A DNA stretch of 64,000 bases from Streptomyces composti (GCF_012034205.1 NZ_JAATEM010000002.1:186001-250000); one strand, 5' to 3'. Shown: positions 8,130 to 20,824, counted from the stretch's first letter. Notes: generated from the sequence alone by a model not told the origin. Made by a program: numbers and translations.

Positions 8130-10801
8130 TGGAGTCGGCCGAGATCCGCCGCCGCTGGCTGAGCTTCTTCGAGGAGCGCGGGCACACCGTCGTCCCGTCG
8201 GCGTCGCTCATCGCGGACGACCCGACTCTGCTGCTCGTCCCGGCCGGCATGGTGCCCTTCAAGCCCTACTTCCTCGGCGAGGTCAAGCCGCCCTTCACCC
8301 GCGCCACCAGCGTCCAGAAGTGCGTGCGCACGCCGGACATCGAAGAGGTCGGCAAGACCACCCGGCACGGCACGTTCTTCCAGATGTGCGGCAACTTCTC
8401 CTTCGGCGACTACTTCAAGGAAGGCGCCATCAAGCTCGCCTGGGAGCTGCTCACCACGCCCCAGGACAAGGGCGGTTACGGCCTCGACCCCGAACGTCTG
8501 TGGATCACCGTCTACAAGGACGACGACGAGGCCGAGCAGATCTGGCACGAGGTCATCGGCGTGCCGAAGGAGCGCATCCAGCGACTCGGCATGAAGGACA
8601 ACTTCTGGTCCATGGGCGTCCCCGGCCCGTGCGGCCCCTGCTCCGAGATCAACTACGACCGTGGTCCCGAGTTCGGCCCCGAGGGCGGCCCCGCCGTCAA
8701 CGACGAGCGGTACGTGGAGATCTGGAACCTCGTCTTCATGCAGTACGAGCGGGGCGAGGGCACGGGCAAGGACGACTTCGAGATCCTCGGCGAACTGCCC
8801 AGCAAGAACATCGACACCGGCCTCGGCCTCGAGCGGCTCGCCATGATTCTGCAGGGCGTGCAGAACATGTACGAGATCGACACCTCGATGGCCGTGATCG
8901 AGAAGGCCACCGAGCTGACCGGCGTCCGCTACGGCGACTCCGAGGACTCGGACGTGTCCCTGCGCGTGGTCACCGACCACATGCGCACCGCCACCATGCT
9001 CATCGGCGACGGTGTCACCCCGGGCAACGAGGGCCGCGGCTACGTGCTGCGCCGCATCATGCGCCGCGCCATCCGCAACATGCGCCTGCTCGGCGCCACC
9101 GGCCCGGTCGTCAAGGACCTGATCGACGTCGTCATCGGCATGATGGGCCGGCAGTACCCCGAGCTGATCACCGACCGCGAGCGCATCGAGAAGGTCGCCC
9201 TCGCCGAGGAGAACGCCTTCCTCAAGACGCTCAAGGCCGGCACCAACATCCTCGACACCGCCGTGGCCGAGACCAAGGCCGCCGGCTCCACCGTGCTGCC
9301 CGGCGACAAGGCCTTCCTGCTCCACGACACCTGGGGTTTCCCGATCGACCTCACCCTGGAGATGGCCGCCGAGCAGGGCCTGTCCGTGGACGAGGAGGGC
9401 TTCCGCCGCCTGATGAAGGAGCAGCGGGAGCGCGCCAAGGCCGACGCCCAGGCCAAGAAGACCGGCCACGCCGACCTCGGCGCCTACCGCGAGATCGCCG
9501 ACCGGGCCGGCGCCACCGACTTCATCGGCTACACCGACACCGAGGGCGAGTCCACGATCGTGGGCCTTCTCGTCGACGGCGTCTCCTCCCCGGCCGCCAC
9601 CGAGGGCGACGAGGTCGAGGTCGTCCTGGACCGCACCCCCTTCTACGCCGAGGGCGGCGGCCAGATCGGCGACACCGGCCGGATCAAGACCGACGCCGGT
9701 GCCGTCATCGAGGTGCGCGACTGCCAGAAGCCGGTCCCCGGCGTCTACGTGCACAAGGGCGTGGTCCAGGTCGGCGAGGTCACCGTCGGTGCCAAGGCCC
9801 ACGCCGCCATCGACGCCCCCCGCCGCAAGGCCATCGCCCGCGCCCACTCGGCCACCCACCTCACGCACCAGGCCCTGCGCGACGCCCTCGGCCCCACGGC
9901 CGCCCAGGCCGGTTCGGAGAACCAGCCCGGCCGCTTCCGCTTCGACTTCGGCTCGCCGTCCGCCGTGCCGCAGACGGTGATGCTCGACGTCGAGCAGAAG
10001 ATCAACGAGGTGCTCGCCCGCGACCTGGACGTGCACGCCGAGATCATGGGCATCGACGAGGCCAAGAAGCAGGGCGCCATCGCCGAGTTCGGCGAGAAGT
10101 ACGGCGACCGGGTGCGCGTGGTGACCATCGGCGACTTCTCCAAGGAGCTGTGCGGCGGCACCCACGTGCACAACACCGCCCAGCTGGGCCTGGTGAAACT
10201 GCTCGGCGAGTCCTCCATCGGCTCCGGTGTGCGCCGCATCGAGGCCCTCGTCGGCGTCGACGCCTACAGCTTCCTCGCCCGCGAGCACACGGTCGTCAAC
10301 CAGCTCACCGAACTGCTCAAGGGCCGCCCGGAGGAGCTGCCCGAGAAGGTCTCCGCGATGCTCGGCCGGCTGAAGGACGCCGAGAAGGAGATCGAGAAGT
10401 TCCGCGCCGAGAAGGTGCTGCAGGCCGCCGCCGGTCTCGCCGAGTCCGCCAAGGACATCCACGGCGTCGCCGTGGTCACCGGCCAGGTGCCGGACGGCAC
10501 CACCGCCGACGACCTGCGCAAGCTGGTCCTGGACGTGCGCGGCCGCATCCGCGGCGGACGGGCCGCCGTGGTCGCCCTGTTCACCGTGAACAACGGCAAG
10601 CCGCTCACCGTGATCGCCACCAACGACGCCGCCCGCGAGCGCGGCCTGAAGGCCGGTGAGCTGGTCCGCACCGCCGCCAAGACCCTCGGCGGTGGTGGTG
10701 GCGGCAAGCCGGACGTCGCCCAGGGCGGCGGCCAGAACCCGGCCGCCGTCGGCGAGGCCGTCCAGGCCGTCGAACGCCTGGTCGCGGAGACGGCCAAGTA
10801 A
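8129..10801 (+). CDS. alaS: Alanine-tRNA ligase
   Basis: 890 residues, full length. The enzyme joins alanine to tRNA-Ala and clears mischarged Ser/Gly. The aminoacylation domain is N-terminal ([29 protein letters not shown]). The editing domain carries the zinc-binding pair [11 protein letters not shown] (about residue 572) and [13 protein letters not shown] (about residue 674). A C-Ala/DHHA1 domain with [15 protein letters not shown] forms the end. The start ATG overlaps the preceding stop and the stop overlaps the ruvX start (TAATG), indicating a tightly coupled operon. Confidence 0.98.
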   Translation: MESAEIRRRWLSFFEERGHTVVPSASLIADDPTLLLVPAGMVPFKPYFLGEVKPPFTRATSVQKCVRTPDIEEVGKTTRHGTFFQMCGNFSFGDYFKEGAIKLAWELLTTPQDKGGYGLDPERLWITVYKDDDEAEQIWHEVIGVPKERIQRLGMKDNFWSMGVPGPCGPCSEINYDRGPEFGPEGGPAVNDERYVEIWNLVFMQYERGEGTGKDDFEILGELPSKNIDTGLGLERLAMILQGVQNMYEIDTSMAVIEKATELTGVRYGDSEDSDVSLRVVTDHMRTATMLIGDGVTPGNEGRGYVLRRIMRRAIRNMRLLGATGPVVKDLIDVVIGMMGRQYPELITDRERIEKVALAEENAFLKTLKAGTNILDTAVAETKAAGSTVLPGDKAFLLHDTWGFPIDLTLEMAAEQGLSVDEEGFRRLMKEQRERAKADAQAKKTGHADLGAYREIADRAGATDFIGYTDTEGESTIVGLLVDGVSSPAATEGDEVEVVLDRTPFYAEGGGQIGDTGRIKTDAGAVIEVRDCQKPVPGVYVHKGVVQVGEVTVGAKAHAAIDAPRRKAIARAHSATHLTHQALRDALGPTAAQAGSENQPGRFRFDFGSPSAVPQTVMLDVEQKINEVLARDLDVHAEIMGIDEAKKQGAIAEFGEKYGDRVRVVTIGDFSKELCGGTHVHNTAQLGLVKLLGESSIGSGVRRIEALVGVDAYSFLAREHTVVNQLTELLKGRPEELPEKVSAMLGRLKDAEKEIEKFRAEKVLQAAAGLAESAKDIHGVAVVTGQVPDGTTADDLRKLVLDVRGRIRGGRAAVVALFTVNNGKPLTVIATNDAARERGLKAGELVRTAAKTLGGGGGGKPDVAQGGGQNPAAVGEAVQAVERLVAETAK

Positions 10802-11265
10802 TGCGCAGGGGACGCCGTCTCGCCGTCGACGTCGGGGACGCCCGTATCGGGGTCGCCTCCTGCGACCCCGACGGCATCCTCGCCACACCGGTCGAGACCG
10901 TCCCCGGCCGGGACGTCCCGGCCGCACACCGGCGCCTGCGGCAGCTCGTCGAGGAGTACGAGCCCATCGAGGTCGTGGTCGGTCTCCCTCGCTCCCTCAA
11001 GGGGGGCGAGGGGCCGGCCGCCGCCAAGGTGCGCGCCTTCGCCCAGGAGCTGGCCAAGGGCATCGCCCCCGTCCCGGTACGGCTCGTCGACGAACGTATG
11101 ACCACCGTCACAGCGAGCCAGGGACTGCGCGCCTCGGGCGTGAGGTCCAAGAAAGGCAGATCGGTCATCGACCAGGCAGCGGCCGTGATCATCCTGCAGC
11201 AGGCCCTCGAATCCGAACGGGTGTCAGGCAATGCACCCGGCGAGGGCGTCGAAGTGGTCATCTGA
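10801..11265 (+). CDS. ruvX: Pre-16S rRNA nuclease / Holliday-junction resolvase-like protein YqgF
   Basis: 154 residues with an RNase H-like fold. Conserved elements are LAVDVGDARIGVASCDPDG at the start, VVVGLPRSLKGGEG in the middle, LVDERMTTVTA, and KGRSVIDQAAAVIILQ at the end, giving the expected acidic residues. In E. coli YqgF finishes the 5' end of 16S rRNA; a recombination role has also been proposed. Its start shares a base with the alaS stop. The alaS-ruvX-mltG order is widely conserved. Confidence 0.93.
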   Translation: MRRGRRLAVDVGDARIGVASCDPDGILATPVETVPGRDVPAAHRRLRQLVEEYEPIEVVVGLPRSLKGGEGPAAAKVRAFAQELAKGIAPVPVRLVDERMTTVTASQGLRASGVRSKKGRSVIDQAAAVIILQQALESERVSGNAPGEGVEVVI

Positions 11266-11291
11266 TCGCGATACGGTAACGTTCCGCGCGA

Positions 11292-11318
11292 TGCGGCGGT
11301 GTTCGAACAGCCGCCGCA
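11292..11318. repeat. Bulged hairpin / dyad between ruvX and mltG
   Basis: TGCGGCGGTGTT (11292-11303) pairs with AACAgCCGCCGCA (11306-11318) with one bulged G. The centre, TGTTCGAACA, is itself a perfect palindrome. It may end the upstream transcript or be a protein site in front of mltG; there is no U-tract. Confidence 0.45.
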
Positions 11319-11390
11319 CAGAAAGAGGCGGAGGACGGCCGCGGTCTTCAGGTGGCCCGGCGGTCACCGCCTCGCGGCTCTAGGGGATCG

Positions 11391-13073
11391 ATGACTGAGT
11401 ATGGCCGGGGCCAAGGCTCCGAACCGTGGCATCCGGACGACCCGTTGTACGGGGACGGCGGATGGGGAGGGCAGCAGGCCGATCAGGGCCCGCAGTCTCC
11501 CTACGCCGGCCAGCCGCAGCAGCATTACCCGCAGCAGTCGCACACGCACCAGCAGTACGGGGACTGGGGTACCGCCGAACAGAACGGCTACGGCGGACAT
11601 GACCAGAACGGCTACGGCGGACAGCAGTACCCGCAGTACGACCAGCAGTACGCCCACCAGCAGCAGCATCAGCAGCACTACGACACCAGCGGCTGGCACA
11701 CCGGCACCCACCCGCAGGATCCCTACGCCGCCGCGGCGCAGGACCCCTACGGGCAGGGCGGCGGCTATCCGGGGCAGCAGTCCGACTACTACGGCAGCCC
11801 GGAGGGATACCCTCCGCCCCAGCCGCCCGGCCGCAGGCGCGCCGCCCCGGAGCCCGAGCCGCCGACCGACTGGGACCCCGGACCCGACCAGGGCGAACAC
11901 GCCTTCTTCGCGGGCGGCGGTGACGACGAGGACGACGACTACGACGATCCGGGCGACCGCCGCCGCAGGGGCGGCAAGGGCGCCAAGGAGAAGAAGCGCC
12001 GCGGCGGGTGCGCCTGTCTGGTGGTGGCCCTGGTCTTCGGCGGGGGACTGGCCGGCGCGGGCTATTACGGCTGGCAGTTCTACCAGGATCGTTTCGGCAG
12101 CGCCCCGGACTTCGCCGGCGACGGCAACGGGCAGAAGGTGACCGTCACCATCCCCAAGGGCGCCACCGGCGCGGTCATCGGCCAGGTGCTCAAGAGGGCC
12201 GGCGTGGTCAAGAGCGTCGACGCCTTCGTGGCGGCGCAGGCGGGCAACCCCCAGGGCAAGTCGATCCAGGACGGCGTCTACACGCTGGAGAAGCAGATGT
12301 CGGCCGCGAGCGCGGTCGAGCTGATGCTCAGCCCGGAGAGCCGCAACAACCTGATCATCCGCGAGGGACTGCGGAACGCCCAGGTCTACGAACTCATCGA
12401 CAAACGCCTCGAGCTCAAGGCGGGCACCACCGCGAAGGTCGCCAAGCAGAAGGCGGACCAGCTCGGCCTCCCCGGCTGGGCGAAGGGCCACAAGAACGTC
12501 AAGGACCCGCTGGAAGGCTTCCTCTTCCCGTCCAGCTACGGCGTCTCCAAGGGGCAGAAGCCCGAGGACGTCCTGAAGAACATGGTCGCCCAGGCCAACC
12601 AGGTCTACGAGAAGCTCGACGTGGAGGCGAAGGCCGAGGGGCTCGGTCTCAAGGACCCCTGGCAGCTGGTGACCGTCGCAAGCCTCGTCCAGGCCGAGGG
12701 CACCAGCCACAGCGACTTCCGCAAGATGGCCGAGGTCATCTACAACCGGCTCGAGCCGGGCAACACCGAGACCAACGGCATGCTGGAGTTCGACTCCACG
12801 TACAACTACATCAAGAACCAGAGCAAGATCGACCTCTCGCTCTCCGAACTGCGCAACTACGACAACCCGTACAACACGTACTACTACAAGGGCCTGCCGC
12901 CCGGCCCCATCGGCAACCCCGGTGAGGAAGCGGTCAAGGGTGCGCTCGACCCCACCGACGACGGCTGGTACTACTTCATCTCGCTCGACGGGAAGACCAG
13001 CGAGTTCACCAAGACCAACGCCGAGCACCAGAAGCTGGTCGACAAGTTCAACGCCTCGAGGAAGAACGGATGA
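11391..13073 (+). CDS. mltG: Endolytic murein transglycosylase MltG (YceG-like)
   Basis: 560 residues. MltG cleaves nascent glycan strands outside the membrane and is thought to set their length. The ATG has AGGGGATCG in front. Residues 1-195 form a long cytoplasmic, low-complexity region rich in Gln/Tyr/Gly with repeated NGYGG units, then Pro/Arg and an Asp/Glu run, far longer than in E. coli. A single membrane helix lies at about 206-228, then a LysM-like segment (VTIPKGATGAVIGQVLKRAGV) and the YceG domain. The catalytic Glu is probably E436 in SLVQAEGTSHSDF. The stop overlaps the aroE start by 4 nt. Confidence 0.93.
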   Translation: MTEYGRGQGSEPWHPDDPLYGDGGWGGQQADQGPQSPYAGQPQQHYPQQSHTHQQYGDWGTAEQNGYGGHDQNGYGGQQYPQYDQQYAHQQQHQQHYDTSGWHTGTHPQDPYAAAAQDPYGQGGGYPGQQSDYYGSPEGYPPPQPPGRRRAAPEPEPPTDWDPGPDQGEHAFFAGGGDDEDDDYDDPGDRRRRGGKGAKEKKRRGGCACLVVALVFGGGLAGAGYYGWQFYQDRFGSAPDFAGDGNGQKVTVTIPKGATGAVIGQVLKRAGVVKSVDAFVAAQAGNPQGKSIQDGVYTLEKQMSAASAVELMLSPESRNNLIIREGLRNAQVYELIDKRLELKAGTTAKVAKQKADQLGLPGWAKGHKNVKDPLEGFLFPSSYGVSKGQKPEDVLKNMVAQANQVYEKLDVEAKAEGLGLKDPWQLVTVASLVQAEGTSHSDFRKMAEVIYNRLEPGNTETNGMLEFDSTYNYIKNQSKIDLSLSELRNYDNPYNTYYYKGLPPGPIGNPGEEAVKGALDPTDDGWYYFISLDGKTSEFTKTNAEHQKLVDKFNASRKNG

Positions 13074-13897
13074 CCTCACCGCGCCGGGCTGCCGTCCTCG
13101 GCTCCCCGATCGCACACTCGCTCTCCCCGGTGCTGCACCGCACCGCGTACGCCGAACTGGGGCTCGAGGGGTGGACGTACGACCGCTTCGAGGTCGACGA
13201 GAAGGCGCTGCCCGGATTCCTCGAGACGCTGGGGCCCGAGTGGGCCGGCCTGTCGCTGACCATGCCGCTGAAGCGGGCGGTGATCCCGCTGCTGGACTCG
13301 ATCAGCGACACCGCCGCCTCGGTCGACGCCGTGAACACCGTCGTCCTCACCGCCGACGGCCGCCGCACCGGGGACAACACCGACATCCCCGGCATGGTGG
13401 CCGCGCTGCGCGAGCACGGCATCGTCCAGGTGGAGAGCGCCGCCGTCCTCGGCGCCGGCGCCACCGCCTCCTCCGCCCTCGCCGCCCTCGCCCGGATCTG
13501 CACCGGCGAGGTCACGGTCTACGTCCGCAGCGCGGCACGCGCCGCCGAGATGCGCCGCTGGGCCGAGCGGCTCCAGGTCGAGGTGCGCACCGCCGACTGG
13601 GCCGACGCCGAGCAGGCCCTGCACGCCCCGCTGGTGATCACCACCACCCCGGCCGGGGTCACCGACCCGCTCGCCCGCGCCGTCCCGGAGCGCCCGGCCG
13701 CCCTCTTCGACGTGCTCTACGACCCCTGGCCGACCGTCCTCGCCGCCCGCTGGTCGGCGTACGGCGGGGCGGTGATCAGCGGCCTCGACCTGCTGGTGCA
13801 CCAGGCAGTCCTCCAGGTCGAGCAGATGACGGGACGCACTCCCGCGCCGCTGGAGGCCATGCGAAAAGCCGGCGAGCGGGCGCTGGCGAACCGCTAA
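13070..13897 (+). CDS. aroE: Shikimate dehydrogenase
   Basis: 275 residues. It reduces 3-dehydroshikimate to shikimate with NADPH, step 4 of the shikimate pathway. The substrate-binding half shows GSPIAHSLSPVLHRTAY and SLTMPLKRAVIPLLD (the catalytic Lys lies in the MPLKR version of the usual TxPxK), and NTDIPGM. The nucleotide-binding half begins at AAVLGAGATASSALAAL. ATG is at 13070, inside the end of mltG. It is the first of four shikimate genes in this run, with only a small membrane protein between it and aroC. Confidence 0.94.
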   Translation: MTSPRRAAVLGSPIAHSLSPVLHRTAYAELGLEGWTYDRFEVDEKALPGFLETLGPEWAGLSLTMPLKRAVIPLLDSISDTAASVDAVNTVVLTADGRRTGDNTDIPGMVAALREHGIVQVESAAVLGAGATASSALAALARICTGEVTVYVRSAARAAEMRRWAERLQVEVRTADWADAEQALHAPLVITTTPAGVTDPLARAVPERPAALFDVLYDPWPTVLAARWSAYGGAVISGLDLLVHQAVLQVEQMTGRTPAPLEAMRKAGERALANR

Positions 13898-13945
13898 GAT
13901 CCACTCGCTGTTCCGCAGGGGGCGGAGCAGGGGAGGGGAGCATCC

Positions 13946-14290
13946 ATGTCCACGGGGTTCGCCGGCGTCCAGCTGGCCGGCTGGAAGTCCCAGATCTTCG
14001 AAGCAGTGCTGGGCTTCCTGCCCGACTGGGTGCAGATCACGGCATACGCGCTGCTGGCGCTCGCGGTCCTCGTCTACTGGGGCCTGAAGATCAAGAACAA
14101 GATCGCTCAGCGGCGCGCCGCCCGCTCCGGACAGCCGGTCACCGCCCCCGCCCGCCCCGGCCAGGGCCGGGGCGCCGACTACCTCGGCGCCTACGCCCCG
14201 CAGCACGTGCAGCCCGCGCCGGCCCCTGAGCGGAGCGGGGCGGACTTCCTCGGCGCCTACGCCCCGCAGCGGCACCCGCAGGACGGCTGA
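13946..14290 (+). CDS. Small single-span membrane protein with GAD(Y/F)LGAYAPQ repeats
   Basis: 114 residues, preceded by a strong ribosome site (GGGGAGGGGAGC). A membrane helix at about residues 31-47 (ITAYALLALAVLVYWGL) is followed by a basic stretch and a Pro-rich tail. The tail contains two copies of an 11-residue unit, GADYLGAYAPQ and GADFLGAYAPQ, separated by about 14 residues. I do not recognise the family. The repeated aromatic peptide may be a docking motif for a cytoplasmic partner, which is inference. It lies between aroE and aroC and is conserved in position in Streptomyces as far as I remember. Confidence 0.75.
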   Translation: MSTGFAGVQLAGWKSQIFEAVLGFLPDWVQITAYALLALAVLVYWGLKIKNKIAQRRAARSGQPVTAPARPGQGRGADYLGAYAPQHVQPAPAPERSGADFLGAYAPQRHPQDG

Positions 14291-17269
<2,979 letters not shown>

Positions 17270-17418
17270 CCGACCCCGATCAGCCCGGCATGACGGGCAC
17301 TCAGGGCCGCCCTCGCCCGTTCACACCATGACGACCGAGGGCGGTACCGTTCGGTACGCAGCGGGGTCACCCCCTGCTGTCCACGCCCCAACGCCTGTAC
17401 GAGACGGAGTGGCACCGG

Positions 17419-18261
17419 ATGCAGCATGCAGTGGGTTCTCCGCTGCCGCCGCCCCATCAGCCGGGGCAGGGACCGGCCACCGGCTGGTCACCGGCCGCAC
17501 ACCACCCGGGTCCGCACCAAGGGCCCGCGCCCATGCCCGCGCCGCCGCAGGCGCCGGGCGGTTACCCCGTGCCCCCGCCCCCGCCTCCCGCGGGCCACCC
17601 CTCGGCGCCGCCGCCCGACACCACCGGCCATGTGCCGCTGCCCCCGGGCGGCCCCGTCGCCGTACCGAACCCGCCCCAGGCCACCGCGCCGCCCGACCCG
17701 ACCGCCACCACCATCGCGGTGCTGCTGATAGGCCCCGCCGGCGCGGGCAAGACGAGCGTGGCGAAGTACTGGGCCGACCACCGGCGTGTCCCCACCGCCC
17801 ACATCAGCCTGGACGACGTGCGCGAATGGGTCCGCTCCGGCTTCGCCGACCCGCAGGCCGGATGGAACGACAACTCCGAGGCCCAGTACCGCCTGGCCCG
17901 CCGCACCTGCGGCTTCGCCGCGCGCAACTTCCTGGCCAACGGCATCTCGTGCATCCTCGACGACGCGGTGTTCCCCGACCGCCCGGTCGTCGGCCTCGGC
18001 GGCTGGAAGCGGCACGTGGGCCCGGGGCTGCTCCCCGTCGTCCTGCTCCCCGGCCTCGAGATCGTCCTCGAACGCAACGCGGAGCGCACGGGCAACCGGC
18101 GGCTCAGCGACGAGGAGGTCGCCCGCATCCACGGCCGCATGGCCGGCTGGTACGGCTCCGGTCTCCCCATCATCGACAACTCGCAGATGGACATACCCGA
18201 GACGGCGAAGGTCCTGGACGAGGTCCTGGCACGGGCCATCGCAAGCCCCCCGAAGTGGTGA
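17419..18261 (+). CDS. P-loop ATPase/kinase of the AAA_33 type with Pro-rich N-terminus
   Basis: 280 residues. Residues 1-95 are a His/Pro/Ala/Gly-rich low-complexity tail. Residues 98-280 are a compact P-loop domain: Walker A LLIGPAGAGKTSVAKYW, an SLDDVREWVRSG segment, CILDDAVFPDRP as the Walker B-like acidic strand, and an LERNAERTGNRRLSDEEV lid with Arg. This resembles zeta-toxin and polynucleotide-kinase-like small P-loop kinases, so a phosphotransferase is possible; the substrate is unknown. No antitoxin-like partner is adjacent. The ATG has GGAG 9 nt upstream. It is annotated simply as an ATP-binding protein in relatives, as I remember. Confidence 0.8.
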   Translation: MQHAVGSPLPPPHQPGQGPATGWSPAAHHPGPHQGPAPMPAPPQAPGGYPVPPPPPPAGHPSAPPPDTTGHVPLPPGGPVAVPNPPQATAPPDPTATTIAVLLIGPAGAGKTSVAKYWADHRRVPTAHISLDDVREWVRSGFADPQAGWNDNSEAQYRLARRTCGFAARNFLANGISCILDDAVFPDRPVVGLGGWKRHVGPGLLPVVLLPGLEIVLERNAERTGNRRLSDEEVARIHGRMAGWYGSGLPIIDNSQMDIPETAKVLDEVLARAIASPPKW

Positions 18262-18474
18262 GAGCACCCGGTGCCGGTGCCGGCCCGCCTGCCCGCGGCG
18301 GCGGACCGACGGCGTGCGGGGGTGTGGTGGTGGGGCGGGGCCGCTCGGCCGGGCCCCCGCACCGGGCAGCCGGGGCAGCGCCGGGAGGGGCGCGACCGCG
18401 GCCCCCTCCCTGACGCCGCCGCACCCCCGGCCCTCACCGCCCCGTCACCGCACCCGCTCGGCCCCGCTCGAACG

Positions 18475-18501
18475 GCGACATTCCGCCAGAGCTCATACGC
18501 T
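18475..18501 (+). promoter_or_regulatory. Promoter for a leaderless M24-family transcript
   Basis: TACGCT at 18496-18501 ends 6 nt before the ATG at 18508, and GCGACA at 18475-18480 is a weak -35. No Shine-Dalgarno precedes the start, so the mRNA is probably leaderless. The 213 nt before this site are very GC-rich and contain no gene, only imperfect hairpins. Confidence 0.45.
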
Positions 18502-18507
18502 CGGTGC

Positions 18508-19623
18508 ATGTCAGAGGTGTACGCGGTCCGCCGTGCCCGGCTCCGGGAATGCTGCAACGCGGGCGGCAGCGCGGCGGCGCTGGTGTCCCGCCCCGCCAAT
18601 GTGCGCTACCTCGCCGGCCCCGCCCCCGAGGGCTCCGTCCTCCTGCTGGGCCGCACCGACGACGTCCTCGTCTGCCCCGGCACACCCGACGACCGGCCCC
18701 CCGGCACCCCCGAGTCCCGCCCCGACGAGAACCTCCCCGTCCGCCTCGCCCCCGGCCCCAACGCCGACCCCACCCTCACCGCCGCCGCCCTGGCGGCCTC
18801 CCAGGGCGCCGATTCCCTCGCCGTTGAGGAACACCACCTCACCGTCAGCCGCCACCGCGCCATCGCCTCCGCCGCCCCCACCCTCCGTCTCGCCGACATC
18901 GGCGGGGCCGTGGAGCAGCTCAGGGTCGTCAAGGACGAGGAGGAGATCTCCTGCCTCCGCATCGGCGCCGAGATCGCCGACCAGGCCCTCGGCGAGCTCC
19001 TGGAATCCATCCTCGTCGGCCGCACCGAACGCCACCTCGCCCTGGAGCTGGAACGCCGCCTCGTCGACCACGGCGCAGACGGCCCCGCGTTCCCCACCTC
19101 CGTCGGCACCGGACCCAACTCCGGCCGCCGGGGCCACCGCCCCACCGACCGCCGCGTCGAGGAGGGCGACTTCCTCTCCGTCTGCCTGGGCGCCACCTAC
19201 CGCGGCTACCGCTGCGAGATCGGCCGCACCTTCGTGATCGGCACCGCTCCCGCGGACTGGCAGATCGAGCTCTACGACCTCGTCTTCGCCGCCCAGCGCG
19301 CCGGCCGTGAGTCCCTGGTACCCGGCGCGGCCTGCCGCGACGTGGACCACGCCGCGCGCCAGGTCCTGGACTCCGCGGGCTACGCCGACGCCCTCCAGCC
19401 GCTCACCGGTCACGGTGTGGGCCTCGAAATCGGCGAGGACCCTCAGCTGGCCCCGTCGGCCATGGGTAAACTGGACGCTTGCGTGCCGGTCACCGTCGAA
19501 CCGGGGGTCCACCTCCCGGGCCGGGGTGGTGTCCGGATCGATGACACGCTCGTCGTCCGCCCCGAGGCGGATGGCGGACCCGAGCTACTCACCATTACGA
19601 CCAAGGAGCTGCTCGCGCTCTAG
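18508..19623 (+). CDS. M24 (Xaa-Pro peptidase fold) protein with altered metal site
   Basis: 371 residues with the N-terminal creatinase-like domain and C-terminal pita-bread domain of Xaa-Pro peptidases. Aligned by eye to the family, three of the five metal ligands are changed: the first Asp is Cys226 (SVCLGA), the second Asp is Glu237 (RCEIGRTF) and the last Glu is Asp345 (VRIDDT). His302 (GHGVG) and Glu331 (VEPG) remain. The accessory His of the HEAP motif is Gly309. It may be a weak or inactive peptidase, or bind metal differently. It sits directly before efp, a neighbourhood also seen in Firmicutes, hinting at a link to proline-rich protein synthesis or turnover. Confidence 0.85.
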   Translation: MSEVYAVRRARLRECCNAGGSAAALVSRPANVRYLAGPAPEGSVLLLGRTDDVLVCPGTPDDRPPGTPESRPDENLPVRLAPGPNADPTLTAAALAASQGADSLAVEEHHLTVSRHRAIASAAPTLRLADIGGAVEQLRVVKDEEEISCLRIGAEIADQALGELLESILVGRTERHLALELERRLVDHGADGPAFPTSVGTGPNSGRRGHRPTDRRVEEGDFLSVCLGATYRGYRCEIGRTFVIGTAPADWQIELYDLVFAAQRAGRESLVPGAACRDVDHAARQVLDSAGYADALQPLTGHGVGLEIGEDPQLAPSAMGKLDACVPVTVEPGVHLPGRGGVRIDDTLVVRPEADGGPELLTITTKELLAL

Positions 19624-19689
19624 CCCTCACGCTGTGCGCATGTGCCCCGGGGTCGTCCACGTCAGTCCAGTCCAGGAGAATCCTCAACC

Positions 19690-20256
19690 GTGGCTTCCAC
19701 GAACGACCTCAAGAACGGCATGGTGCTCAAGCTCGAAGGCGGCCAGCTCTGGTCCGTCGTCGAGTTCCAGCACGTCAAGCCCGGCAAGGGCCCGGCCTTC
19801 GTGCGCACCAAGCTGAAGAACGTGCTTTCCGGCAAGATCGTCGACAAGACCTTCAACGCCGGTGTCAAGGTCGAAACGGCCACCGTCGACAAGCGTGACA
19901 TGCAGTTCTCCTACATGGACGGCGACTACTTCGTCTTCATGGACATGGAGACCTACGACCAGCTGCACGTGGACCGCAAGGTCGTCGGCGACGCCGCCAA
20001 CTTCCTCGTCGAGGGCTTCGAGGCCACCGTCGCCCAGCACGACGGCGAGGTGCTCTTCGTCGAGCTCCCGGCCGCCGTCGAGCTGACGGTCGCCGAGACC
20101 GAGCCCGGTGTCCAGGGCGACCGTTCCACCGGTGGCACCAAGCCCGCGACGCTGGAGACCGGCCACCAGATCCAGGTCCCGCTCTTCATCACCACCGGTG
20201 AGAAGATCAAGGTCGACACCCGTACCAGCGACTACCTCGGCCGGGTGAACAGCTAA
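19690..20256 (+). CDS. efp: Elongation factor P
   Basis: 188 residues. EF-P binds ribosomes stalled at consecutive prolines and promotes peptide bond formation. Three barrel domains are visible, beginning [18 protein letters not shown]. The loop tip reads K-P-G-K33-G-P, the PGKGP type that works without lysine modification in actinobacteria; no epmA/epmB-like modification gene is near. The OB-fold C-terminus ends [17 protein letters not shown] start with AGGAGA about 10 nt upstream. nusB begins 2 nt after its stop. Confidence 0.97.
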   Translation: MASTNDLKNGMVLKLEGGQLWSVVEFQHVKPGKGPAFVRTKLKNVLSGKIVDKTFNAGVKVETATVDKRDMQFSYMDGDYFVFMDMETYDQLHVDRKVVGDAANFLVEGFEATVAQHDGEVLFVELPAAVELTVAETEPGVQGDRSTGGTKPATLETGHQIQVPLFITTGEKIKVDTRTSDYLGRVNS

Positions 20257-20258
20257 CC

Positions 20259-20690
20259 GTGGCTGCCCGCAACACGGCCCGCAAGCGTGCCTTCCAGATC
20301 CTCTTCGAGGGTGACCAGCGCGGCGCCGACGTCCTGACCGTGCTCGCCGACTGGGTCCGGCACTCGCGTACCGACCCCCGGCAGCCCCCGGTCAGCGAGT
20401 ACACGATGCAGCTCGTCGAGGGCTACGCGGACCACGCGAAGCGGATCGACGAGCTGATCGCGCAGTACGCGGTCGGCTGGACGCTGGACCGGATGCCCGT
20501 GGTGGACCGCAACATCCTCAGGCTCGGCGCCTACGAGCTGATCTGGGTCGACGAGACCCCGGACGCCGTGGTGCTGGACGAGATGGTGCAGCTCGCCAAG
20601 GAGTTCTCCACCGACGAGTCGCCCTCGTTCGTCAACGGCCTGCTCGGCCGCCTGAAGGAGCTGAAGCCGTCGCTGCGCCGCGAGGCGTGA
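20259..20690 (+). CDS. nusB: Transcription antitermination factor NusB
   Basis: 143 residues, all-helical NusB fold. With NusE (S10) it binds boxA RNA and supports rRNA antitermination. Recognised from RNTARKRAFQILFEGDQRG at the start, WTLDRMPVVDRNILRLGAYEL in the middle and PSFVNGLLGRLKEL at the end. GTG start 2 nt after the efp stop, with no good ribosome site, so it depends on coupling. The efp-nusB pair is conserved in many bacteria. Confidence 0.95.
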   Translation: MAARNTARKRAFQILFEGDQRGADVLTVLADWVRHSRTDPRQPPVSEYTMQLVEGYADHAKRIDELIAQYAVGWTLDRMPVVDRNILRLGAYELIWVDETPDAVVLDEMVQLAKEFSTDESPSFVNGLLGRLKELKPSLRREA

Positions 20691-20778
20691 GCGGCACCGC
20701 GGGGCGCACCGCGCACGACGCGCAGGGCGCTCCGCGCGCGAGCTACCACAAGGCGCTCCGCGCCCCAGACACCGAAAA

Positions 20779-20824
20779 GCCGCCGGGGTGGCCGGAACCA
20801 GCAGGTTCCGGCCACCCCGGCGGC
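20779..20824. terminator. 21-bp perfect hairpin between nusB and bldD
   Basis: The left arm 20779-20799 and right arm 20804-20824 are exact reverse complements around the loop AGCA (20800-20803). AAAA precedes the stem and TTT follows three bases after it, so it can work as an intrinsic terminator in both directions for the convergent nusB and bldD. Confidence 0.9.

Noticed and set aside
8039..10927. A 962-codon open frame on the minus strand opposite alaS
   Set aside because: Same reason; alaS has complete family motifs on the plus strand and this frame has none.
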